62,000 nucleotides of DNA from Selaginella moellendorffii (taxonomy: Eukaryota; Streptophyta; Lycopodiopsida; Selaginellales; Selaginellaceae): assembly GCF_000143415.4 (NCBI RefSeq), contig NW_003314373.1, forward strand, positions 1-62,000, written 5' to 3'. The translations under genes were made by a program, and so were the position numbers. Positions 52,701-62,000 of the stretch are shown here, in pieces. The notes under the pieces are model-generated. The model saw nothing but the letters and a program-made list of their open reading frames with translations, was not told the origin of the DNA and did no database searches. Within the stretch, counting starts at the first letter, position 1. Every line of letters starts with the position of its first letter.

Positions 52701-53652
52701 TCACACTGACATCAAAATTGCTTTCCTGAATAGAGACTTGCAGGAAGATGTTTATATTCAACAGTTAGATGGCTACACCCAACCTGAGAAGCAATATCTC
52801 GTATAGAAACTCAAGAAAGCTCTTTAAAGCCTAAAGCAAGCCTCGAAAGTATAGTGGTAGAAAATCAATGTTTTCTTCAAAGTTGAAGGATTTTCTCTTA
52901 TCACTTACATCAAGCAAGAAGAAGGGAAGATTTTACTTATTGTTGCTCTCTACGTTGATGACTCACTCTTGATTAACAACAACTACAAGTATTTGCAAAT
53001 TTTCAAGGCTAAACTTGGAAAAGCTTTTGCTATTAAGGACTTTGGAGAAGCTTGATATTTTCTTGGTTTTGAGATTCATTGTAATAGGAAAATAAGCTCA
53101 ATAACAATATTTAATGAAAGTACTTGAGAGTTATGGATATATTGATTGCAATCCTTTTCATTTGCCCATGGAGCTTAGTAACATCAAGTTCTTGACAAAA
53201 GTTAAGTGTCCTTCCACCAAGAAGGAGCATTAAGCAAAAGTAACATTTTGAAATTTGCTTGGGAGTTTGATATATGCTATAGTGTGTAGTTGTCTAGATT
53301 TGCTTTATGTTGTCATCACTCTTAGCTAATTTTCTACTAATCCTGGCAAGAAACATTGGGACATGACCAAATTTGTGATGTGTTATGTAAAGCAAACTCT
53401 TGCTTTTGGACTATTATATAGTTTATATAGTGGTTTTTCTATTGTTGCTTATAGTAGCAGTAACTTGTCAGATGATAAAGATAGCCATAAATCCATAATA
53501 GGGTTTTGCTTCCAACTTAGAACAAACTTTGTTCTTTGGGCTAACAAGAAGCAAGCTCATGTTGGTCTTTCCTCCACAAAAGCAAAGTATCTTGCTACTT
53601 TAATTGCTTCCAGAGAAATTCTTTGGTTTCAAGAATTTCTTGGAGCTCTTAG

Positions 53653-53939
53653 ATGCTTTATTTCGTTAAAGTGGAACTTTTCATTATCCCACTTATGGTG
53701 TGTGGCCACATGCCATTTTTATAACAACAATAAAAATTTGAATTTTTAGCTTTATAATTTATAAATTAAAAACTTTTCATATGATTTTGTGTTATAATAT
53801 TGTGAAATATAAAAAATAAATTAAAAAACTGATAGAAATATTAATAAATATTAATTAAGTACTAGGAAATGGCATGTGGACACATGCTAATTAATGTCCC
53901 ACTTTACTGAATAAGTTCCACTTTAACGAAATAAAGCAT
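53653..53939. mobile_element. 287-bp MITE, copy B, inserted in the copia RNase H region
   Basis: Same ends and length as copy A (39282-39568), with only a handful of differences. Target duplication ttag (53649-53652 and 53940-53943). Removing the element and one ttag rejoins the copia reading frame from FLGALR into the downstream LHIDNKR region. Confidence 0.93.
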
Positions 53940-54247
53940 TTAGGCAATCCTCCACACCAATTACTCTCCATATTGACAACAAGAGAATTATCAATTGGTG
54001 CAATAGTGAAGTGCAACATTGAAAGTCTTAACATGTTGTCAAGCACTATCACTATGTTAAGGATTTGGTACACACAGATTTGTTAATAGTTCAATATATT
54101 TCTTCTCAACAATAACTTGCTAACATCTTTACAAAACCTTTGGCTAAAGTTCTATTTGTGGAACACAGGAATTCCATTGGAGTTGTGGCCAAGCCTTAAC
54201 TAAGGAGAAGGTAGCAACAGCAGTCACACCCTTAGCTTTAGGAAAAG

Positions 54248-54460
54248 TGTTAGAGTCGAAATCCAAGGTGTGATAAATGCCTTGAATCATGGAGATCGAA
54301 GGCCACATTCAGTGGCAAATTTCAAAAGAAAATTTTGGATGTAACTAGTATATAGTTAGTGTTTCTTTCTTCTTTCATAAAAAAAAACCAATTATTTCTA
54401 GTTTCCTTCTGAAAAGAAGGAAATTTGTTCATTCTTTGCTCTCATGTTGGCTCTTTGTCA
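54248..54460 (+). repeat. Copia 3' LTR
   Basis: Starts tgttagagtcgaaatcc, ends gctctttgtca, preceded by the purine tract aggaaaag. Confidence 0.85.
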
Positions 54461-57240
54461 CTAGACGTGGCAATCATCGATTGGCAAGAAGATTTGCATG
54501 GGCTATGGATGCCATGCCAATCTCAGCCAAGAAGATTTGGAATGTCGGGAAGACCAAGAGGTTTCGGAATGCTGGGAGTGAAAGAGGAGATGGCTAGAAG
54601 GTCAGTCCAAGGCATTGGAGCTGCTGCGATCGTGATCATTTGTCATCAACACCTGGAGGACCTGTTTGATGATTTTGAAGATTTCAATTCTGACACCAAG
54701 CTAAGATATCTGGATCAGCTATTTGTTGTCCCCAGGGCAGCAAGAGGAATACGAGGCCTTGGCCCAGAGTATGTGCTTGAACAGGCGCTGCAACAAGTAG
54801 ATAACAAGACGCGGGAATCAAAAGTGAGAATGGTGTTGGAGAAGTACCCAATGCTTCTTTTTGAATCTTGGAAGTCCATCCTCGAGAAGTTGAATGGCGA
54901 GGAATGGTTTGATAATATCCATGGAGCTGGCTGGTACAAGCTGACACTGGAGGAAGAGGAGCAGTACAAGGACTTCCGTCTACTACATGCCATACTGCTA
55001 ACGACAGCGAGTAAGTGTGTCAGTTTGCATGAATGTTTATGTTTGCTGCTGCTACAGGTCAAGCATTTGAGACTCACTCCTGAACAAGATCAAGGAGGAG
55101 ACTGATTTTTCACGTGTCGTTAGTCTCTTCCAGTCCAGCAGCTGGGGTAAGTTGCGGGTGGTTCAAGAATTACATTGGAAACAAGTTTGGGTCAATTACT
55201 TGTCGTTGGGTTCTGGCACCTGTTATTCTGAGCCTTCAACATTTAGTAGCACTTTCCGCTACCGTGCAAGGCACTGGGAAATGGAGATCATGTAGGCCAT
55301 CTCAAATGCATGACCTACTGTCTGGAATATTGGATTGCATGCATTGAGGAGCTGGGTGGAGGACTAAGGAAAGAGGAGCCGTGGACACGACAGGTGTTTT
55401 CAGACATGATGACGATATCTAGTGAAAAGGGCTTTTGGCCAGGAGTGGAGAAGCGGATAAAAGAATTTGAACAGGGATTTAAGTTTCTCGTGAAGATAGA
55501 GGCTACTACTCAGTTTAGCCACTGAAGTCTTCAACAAGCATATTCATGAGGTCCCTACTTTGGGAATTGGTGGGGAGATGACAAACCAACATTTGAAGCT
55601 GTTGTTCGTCTTTGATGAAGCTGTTACCTTCCAAAGATGGACAGTGGTAAGAAAACGTGTGCATCCCACTTCGAAGATCTGTTTAACTCTGTTCATGGAC
55701 ACTACATCCAGGGTCGCCAATTTCTTAGGACCCGAGTGGTGCGATCCTTCTGCGCGTCCCTAGGTTTAATCTTCCGTCTCCTTTAATTGCCTTCTTTAAG
55801 GGAGGGGAAAACAGCGAAATTGTTTTGAGGAGGTGGTTAGTAATGAGTGGATGATCAAGTATGGCCAGGTCTCCCTACTTGAGCAACCTCGCCAAGAATT
55901 CTACCTCTGAATCCTGCTTAGGAGCTACAGATGCAGTTAAAGTAGAGTTGTTTCAAGAGGTATTTGGGCTTGCACAGTATAAGCTTACTTTGGTTACGAT
56001 TAGATATATCACCCAGTACAGCAAGCATGCATGCATTGCCATGTTGGGAATTAGATATGGGATTTTTATAGATCCTTTGCCAATCTTGTGGAGGATCTAA
56101 TTGCGAACCATATGATGATTACATTATGTGTGACAAGTTGTTGAACTCGATTATTCTTTACGTGAACAACTGAGCCACTTGTTTCTGAAGTTGCATTGGT
56201 ATTGTATCCAACAGTTCAAGAAGGGACCAGATGGCTACAGACTTCTGTTACAAAGGCAAACAGGAGGAGCTACTTCTAAGGATCATACTCTTAGAGACAG
56301 TAGACAAGGCATGGGAAATGACTGGAGAGAAATAATCTTGGTGTATAGTGGAAGAGTTTTTCTCTCAATTGGTGAAAATGCCACTCAGCAAGCTTGCACA
56401 GCAGAAGAAGTTGTCTCACTAGGAGAAGGTGCGAGCTATCACACAAGGCAAGATACTGCTTCTGCAGGATCTATAAAGCCAAGATAGACTTGTCTGATCT
56501 CCTTGAGGCATTTAAAAGGCGTTGTGGGATAGTATGCTACCATGGTGCGTCAGGTGTGGACTTCTTAGTGCCCATTCATTTGGGAGATATGAAGGACAGG
56601 CTGAACGTGAGTGTGCTCTTCATTCAGGCAAAAGATATGAATAGGTCATCGAGGCTGATTGATCTTGCAGAAAACTCTCCACAATTTTAGGCCTCGGATG
56701 TTTGGATGAGTCACCGTATCTGAGTTTATCTATGATTCTGGGAATGTGAACAAACTGGAGATGGTGGCGCTGGAGCACGTTTGGGATGCAGTTATTTCAT
56801 GTAAAGAGGCTCAGAAGGCAGTGCAGCAGCTGGGGTTTAAGGTGGATGAAATTCGAAAGATAATAAATCCAAAAGAACAGGCACTTTTATATCATCTCTT
56901 TTCTGATTGTTTCTCTACAATATGGAGGCCAATACAAAACTAATGAAAGAGATGATACAACACCAAGAGAACCTGTTCTTGTTGAGCTCCCTCTCCATAG
57001 TCAGACCCTAGCTGAAAATCCAGTAAATCCAAAACAGGTTTGTGTTGGCACTTTTATATTTTTCCTGATTCTTTTTGTATGGTACAGTATAAAGGGAAGA
57101 ATCCAACTCAACAAGAGCAGGTTCTATCTCTTTTCTTACTCTTGTTTTATGGTGCAGTCTTAGGGAGGGAAGGAAGTAGTCATTCAACGTTGGAAAGAAT
57201 GGATGACAGCAGACATAAAAAAATCAGATCATAGTCAAAA
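54461..57240 (+). pseudogene. Decayed gene(s), possibly Crinkler-like NTPase/nuclease family
   Basis: Protein-like blocks on one strand in changing frames. 54520-55105: helical, acidic (MARRSVQGIGAAAIVI, then LEDLFDDFEDFNSDTKLRYLDQLF). 55310-55525: MTYCLEYWIACIEELGGGLRKE. 55560-55760: LLFVFDEAVTF, Walker-B-like, followed by LFMDTTSRVANFLGP. 55861-56100: further fragments. 56480-56690: GVDFLVPIHLGDMKDRLNVSVLFIQAKDMN. The FDEA...DTTSR pair and the later PI-LGD...S-LFIQ-K block resemble, from memory, large families of fungal/oomycete Crinkler-type and related NTPase proteins with a nuclease-like part. Stops separate every block. I did not find an intact Walker A. The family call is tentative; the decay is clear. 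Confidence 0.35.
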
Positions 57241-59520
57241 CTAAAGTCATGGACTGCTTGTCATTGAATGCTGACTTGCTGAAGAGTTTAGATGATATAA
57301 AGAATGTTCAGATGCTGCCACGGGAGATTGTTAAGATGATGCCAAAAGATGGCTTCAGGAGGCACCAGGTCATTAAGTAGGTTTGGGAAGTGCATGAGCC
57401 ATTTTTGCAGGAGATGTTTGGGATCTTGAATATTAATGAATTGACTGTAAAGTGAGTGGAAGAGTCACTGTAATTGTCTTGGTGCAGTTTTCCCAAACAC
57501 AAAAGAGTACTAGCCTGGTTTAACTTATAAGTTTGTCAACATCTTGTTGCTCAGAAGGCGTCCAAAGAGATGTATTATTTTTGGGATCCATTATAACTAT
57601 TTGGATTGATTAGGTTTCTTTCTTCTACTCTTCTTACAATTCCCAGATATTTTAAAGCATGGAGACACTCCCCAATCCAAAACATCTTTAGCACACCTTT
57701 AACTCTAGTATAATGCTTTAGCTATTGTGCTTTCCATGCAATATGCTTATGCTAATGATTAGCTCTTTACTCCAGTGTCATAAATTTCTATAGCAGCTCT
57801 TCTATTTTTCATGTCTCATATTAAACAATATGCTATTTTATTTATATGTTAGTGGCATTTTGTTTTATTTTTTCTAGTGGACACTCCTTTATGTTTTAAT
57901 ACATGTGATTATAGGATGAAATTTAGATATGCTGTCACTATGGATCTTTGAAACTTTGAGGGATAATTTAGATAACATAACCATTAAGAGCTCTTTATTA
58001 AGCAAATTCTTTTTTAGTTGGTTTAAGGGAAAAACAATAAAATACACTACATTTATATGTCGTTGATGCCCTCTCTCATCTATTACTGATACATCCTCCC
58101 ACCCATACCTCCTACCTGCCCACTCATGTTTTTTGCTTGTGACTCCTATTTGTAATTCCCATACTTGCAACTCTCAGCATATATTTTATTTAATTCCTAT
58201 ACCAATTTCATTATATTAAAAATCTTGTATTTTTTCTATGGTATCAATTTTTAAAGGTAAATAATAAATTTAACTTCATATTTCTTCAAGAAAATCATTC
58301 AGAATCAATCATGGCTTGATAAAATGCAATGATCTATAAAAATATAGATTATTTAGATTGAAATTTATTTAAATCAAATGAAACTATAATCCTATTATGT
58401 ATATATTACACAAATGTGTGAATAAGTTTTTAGATGGTAAGAGGAGACAGAGTGATAAAATAGATTTTTGGAAATTCTCCAACAAAAATCATGATCATAA
58501 AGATTTGAAACAACCCCAAAACATTAAAGTTTATCATCAATTATGTATTTTATTTAATAAAAAATATTGTTACTAATTTTATGATACATGATAATGAATG
58601 ACAATAAGTAAAAAAATATCCATCAAAATATGCAACATCAGCAAAATCTAATTAAATACTAAAATAGAGATAATTTATACTACATAAAATTTAGATGTGA
58701 ATATATCACTTAAACTATTCCTCCATCAAAAGTTATAAAAATTACTTTACAATAAAAGATGATAAATATTTTATAAAATTTTTCTCATGAAAAAGTTAAT
58801 GAAACTCGAAAATGATACAATAAAAAGTTCTAAGTTTAAAGCTAGGCCAAATGATCTTATTTATATTATAGTAAAATTTCAATAACACATTTATAGTTAT
58901 AGTACATCTTTAAAACAAACAAAACCTTGAATAACATATAAAAAGAAAAATTTTAATAGTTTAAATAAAAAAAATTTTCTAGGTAAAAAAGGATTTTAAA
59001 AAAAAGTTTAAATGAAAATTTTAATTTTAGCAAATAATAAATGAAAAAGTTGGCAGAACTCATTTTATCAGTGTGTTATATTAAAGTGCATTAAAATAGT
59101 AAAATATAACTAAGGGTAACATAGAATAAATTTAAAGTGTGCATTGATTGAAATTTAAAAAAATTAATTTAAATTTGGTTAAATGAATGTGAAAAAAAAA
59201 GCCTATAAATCATATAAATGGAAAGAGTGAAAGAACATATTTAATAAGAGAATACTTACCTATCATGTTATATTACTACTCCTTTGTTTAATGTCTGCCA
59301 CGTAGGCTTGCGCCACGTCGGACAGTAATGGCCACTAGTTTTCTTTGTGCCACGTATCCTCCAGTCTAGAAGCACGTATCGTTGTGTCAAGGCGCCAAGC
59401 CAGGAGCCAAGCGCTCCACACATCGCATTGCGCGATCCAGCAAGGTATTTTAGGGACTCTAGAACTCCAAATCCTCGCATTAGCAGTGTAGCTCGCATTG
59501 GAATCCACGATCGTCTAGCA
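57241..59520. other. AT-rich intergenic spacer
   Basis: 2.3 kb with no gene; 57700-59270 is extremely AT-rich. The last 250 bp (59270-59520) turn GC-richer and presumably hold the FTSH2 promoter and 5' UTR. Confidence 0.6.
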
Positions 59521-61774
59521 ATGGCGTCGGCCACAGCCAGCGTTGTGGCGATTCGAAGCCCTAGCTCCAGCGCGCTGGGCAAGGATTACCTCGGCCACAA
59601 GCTCGCGGTAAGCATCCAGCCTCTGGCAGTGCAGAGCTCGAGAATCCATGTCGTCGCATCCCAGCAGCAAGATTCTAGTGGCAGTAGCACCGGTAGGAGA
59701 GGATTGCTGAGAAAGATCGGTCTAGGCGTGGCTGGAATCTCGTCCTTGGTAGCTCAAAAGGCTAGAGCAGCGGAAGAACAGCAAGGGGTGGCCTCGTCAA
59801 GGATGTCCTACTCGAGATTTCTGGAATACTTGGACATGGATCGAGTTAAAAAGGTGGATCTTTTTGAGAATGGAACAGTGGCAATCGTGGAAGCTGTGTC
59901 ACCCGAGCTTGGAAACAGGATCCAGAGAGTGAGAGTCCAGCTTCCAGGATTAAACCAAGAGCTGCTACAAAAATTCCGGGAGAAGAACATCGACTTTGCT
60001 GCTCATATACCACAGGAGGATCTGGGTTCCACCGTCGTCAACTTGCTTGGAAACTTAGCGTTTCCTCTTTTGCTCGTGGGTGGGCTCTTTCTTTTGTCAC
60101 GAAGAGGAGGTGGAGGAATGCCGGGCGGGCCAGGGAATCCTCTGGCTTTTGGAAAGTCCAAGGCCAAGTTCCAGATGGAACCAAACACTGGGGTGACGTT
60201 TGCGGATGTTGCTGGAGTTGACGAGGCAAAGCAGGATTTCATGGAGGTGGTAGAGTTTCTAAAGAAGCCCGAGAGGTTTACTGCTGTGGGTGCAAGGATA
60301 CCGAAAGGTGTGCTGCTGGTTGGGCCTCCAGGGACGGGGAAAACTTTGCTGGCCAAGGCCATTGCTGGAGAAGCTGGCGTGCCGTTTTTCTCAATCTCGG
60401 GGTCAGAGTTTGTGGAGATGTTTGTCGGGGTTGGAGCTTCGAGAGTGCGGGACCTGTTCAAGAAGGCCAAGGAGAATGCTCCATGCATTGTTTTCGTCGA
60501 CGAGATTGATGCGGTGGGAAGGCAGAGAGGCACAGGAATCGGAGGAGGAAACGACGAACGAGAGCAAACTTTGAACCAGCTGTTAACGGAGATGGATGGC
60601 TTTGAAGGCAACACGGGTGTTATAGTGATCGCCGCCACCAACAGGTCAGATATTCTCGACTCTGCACTGCTGAGGCCAGGAAGATTTGACAGACAGGTAA
60701 GTCTGAAGATGCAATGCTCGTTCATCCTAAATGGTTTTTCTTTCCTTCGATAGGTGACTGTAGATGTGCCAGACGTGAGAGGCAGAACTGAGATTCTGAA
60801 AGTTCACGGAGCAAACAAAAAGTTTGAAGAGGACGTCAAGCTGGACATTGTTGCAATGAGAACTCCTGGCTTCAGTGGAGCGGACCTTGCGAACCTTCTG
60901 AACGAGGCAGCAATCCTGGCTGGGAGAAGAGGAAGAAGTGCGATATCCGCAAAAGAGGTGGATGACTCCATCGACAGGATTGTAGCTGGAATGGAAGGAA
61001 CCGTCATGACCGATGGGAAAGTGAAAAGCCTGGTTGCTTATCACGAAGTCGGTCACGCTGTTTGTGCGTAAGTATCCGGCTACGTTTTCAGTCTTCCATG
61101 ACTATCAATGTGTTTTGCAGAACACTGACACAGGGACACGATCCCGTCCAGAAACTGAGCCTGGTTCCACGAGGACAAGCTCGCGGATTGACATGGTTCA
61201 TACCAGGTGAAGATCCAACTCTTATCTCCAAGCAGCAAATCTTCGCCAGAGTCGTGGGAGCCCTGGGTGGCCGAGCTGCGGAAGAGGTTATCTTTGGAGA
61301 GCCAGAGATGACAACCGGTGCTGCGGGCGATCTGCAGCAAGTCACACAGATGGCTCGCCAGGTACTTTGCGTGCTCCATTCCATGAATCCACAGGGAGAG
61401 GCTGAGCTCATGACGATGATTTTTTGCAGATGGTGACGGTGTTTGGAATGTCGGAGATCGGTCCTTGGTCGCTCGTCGATCCCTCGGCACAAGGTGGCGA
61501 CGTGATCATGCGGATGATGGCGCGCAACAGCATGTCGGAGAAGCTCGCCGAGGACATCGACAGGTCTGTGAAGTCCATCGCGGACAAGGCGTACGAGATC
61601 GCGCTGGGTCACGTTCGGAAGAACAGAGCCGCCATCGACAAGATCGTCGAAGTTTTGCTGGAGAAGGAGACGATGGCGGGTGACGAGTTTAGAGCGTTGC
61701 TGTCGGAGTTCACAGAGATTCCTGCGCTCAACAAGGTGCCTACAGCTCCAGAGGATGCTCCACTCCCAGTTTAA
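59521..61774 (+). CDS. FTSH2: Chloroplast thylakoid FtsH metalloprotease, FTSH2/FTSH8 type
   Basis: Four exons: 59521-60696, 60754-61067, 61121-61361, 61430-61774; 691 residues (Arabidopsis FTSH2/VAR2 has a similar length). FtsH forms a hetero-hexamer in the thylakoid membrane that degrades damaged photosystem II D1. A transit peptide ([13 protein letters not shown]) is followed by an RR-containing thylakoid signal ([26 protein letters not shown]). Then come the lumenal domain, one membrane helix ([15 protein letters not shown], about 180-195), the AAA module (Walker A GPPGTGKT; Walker B IVFVDEID; second region of homology [21 protein letters not shown]) and the zinc protease site [19 protein letters not shown] and [17 protein letters not shown] are typical of the type B subunit. 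A start upstream in the same frame (59347) is rejected because it lacks a transit-like beginning. Confidence 0.97.
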
Positions 61775-62000
61775 AAGGGACCTGTAAAAACGAGTTATAC
61801 TAACTTCATGAGTGAATGTTTTGGGTTGGAACTAATAATATAATATCCTCTTAGAATATTCATGTATTTTGAAGTAATTTGCAAGACCCAAATGCTCAAG
61901 ATTTTAAATGCCTCACCAATTTGCCTAGTGCATTGCCATGCCCAAGCTCCACTGCTGCATCACACGTAGCATACCAATTCCTATTGCCACGCCTAAATCA

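Larger units (their letters stand above)
49549..54460 (+). mobile_element. Ty1/copia LTR retrotransposon, decayed, with nested MITE
   Basis: LTRs 49549-49763 and 54248-54460 (about 214 bp). A 5-bp target duplication with one mismatch flanks it (ttaga left, ctaga right). The primer-binding site tggtattgaagc (49764-49775) sits directly after the 5' LTR and is close to the initiator-Met PBS. Domain order is protease (FVIDSGATTHLSWHKDHF, 50798 on), GAG-pre-integrase and integrase (HIDVCGP, YMDNGDEF, HNGVAECKN, 51227-51760), RT (YSPVVKMTSVLILLAFAT, HTDIKIAFLN, 52609 on) and RNase H (GLSSTKAKYLATLIASREILWF, 53363 on). Integrase before RT makes it copia. Many stops; not autonomous. A MITE interrupts RNase H at 53653. 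Confidence 0.93.

Noticed and set aside
59347-59520. Upstream in-frame start for FTSH2
   Set aside because: Adds 58 residues that do not look like a transit peptide; the ATG at 59521 starts a typical one.

Overview
The window reads as nuclear DNA of a land plant, most probably the lycophyte Selaginella (S. moellendorffii-like; this is an inference). The support is as follows. (1) Plant-specific genes are present: PPR proteins, a U-box/ARM ligase, thylakoid FtsH, ALDH10, plastid-type serine acetyltransferase and a CSI1 relic. (2) Introns are extremely short: 23 introns of 46-96 nt in CTR9, 14 of 46-66 nt in ALDH10 and 55 nt in the thaumatin gene. (3) The PPR proteins are long runs of 31-residue S-type repeats. 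Genes are compact and GC-richer than the spacers; the spacers are AT-rich and carry decayed transposons.

Layout. 1-4.1 kb: AT-rich spacer with a 12-bp minisatellite and retroelement-like debris. 4.1-6.0 kb: intronless PPR gene (-). 6.6-7.4 kb: thaumatin-like gene (+). 8.2-9.7 kb: nine-exon plastid membrane protein (-), head-to-head with serine O-acetyltransferase (+, 9.8-10.9 kb) across 114 bp. 10.9-14.3 kb: spacer. 14.3-16.1 kb: second intronless PPR gene (+). 16.6-17.4 kb: decayed unknown gene (-). 17.6-19.9 kb: 15-exon betaine/aminoaldehyde dehydrogenase (+). 21.4-23.0 kb: U-box/ARM E3 ligase (-), head-to-head with a UCP3-like mitochondrial carrier (+). 24.6-25.2 kb: unknown coiled-coil protein (+). 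25.2-27.3 kb: divergent PRP28 DEAD-box helicase (-). 27.4-31.8 kb: CTR9, Paf1 complex (-). 31.9-33.3 kb: nitronate monooxygenase (-). 33.3-33.6 kb: two tandem plastid-type tRNA-Pro genes (-). 33.8-34.2 kb: DPY30/SDC1, a COMPASS subunit (+).

34.5-47.6 kb is the most unusual region. It holds two inverted, complete six-exon genes (35478-37210 + and 45850-47538 -) for secreted proteins with a new-looking N-terminal domain fused to a Hedgehog/Hog-type Hint self-splicing module, plus two relic fragments. They flank spacer, a 287-bp MITE and a decayed 5.0-kb Ty3/gypsy element with 175-bp LTRs. 48-49 kb: CSI1-like ARM pseudogene. 49.5-54.5 kb: decayed Ty1/copia element with a second copy of the same MITE inside its RNase H region. 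54.5-57.2 kb: decayed gene(s) resembling Crinkler-like NTPase/nuclease families (weak call). 59.5-61.8 kb: chloroplast FTSH2-type protease.

Functionally the intact genes are mostly single-copy housekeeping genes: transcription and chromatin (CTR9, DPY30), splicing (PRP28), cysteine synthesis (SAT), aldehyde oxidation, organelle function (FtsH, PPRs, carrier) and ubiquitination. No operon-like logic is expected in a plant nuclear genome. The strongest candidates for something undescribed are the Hint-protein gene pair and the tandem plastid-type tRNA-Pro genes with AGG and CGG anticodons.

Exon boundaries below were read by eye from GT-AG (one GC-AG) junctions that keep the reading frame; no transcript data were available.
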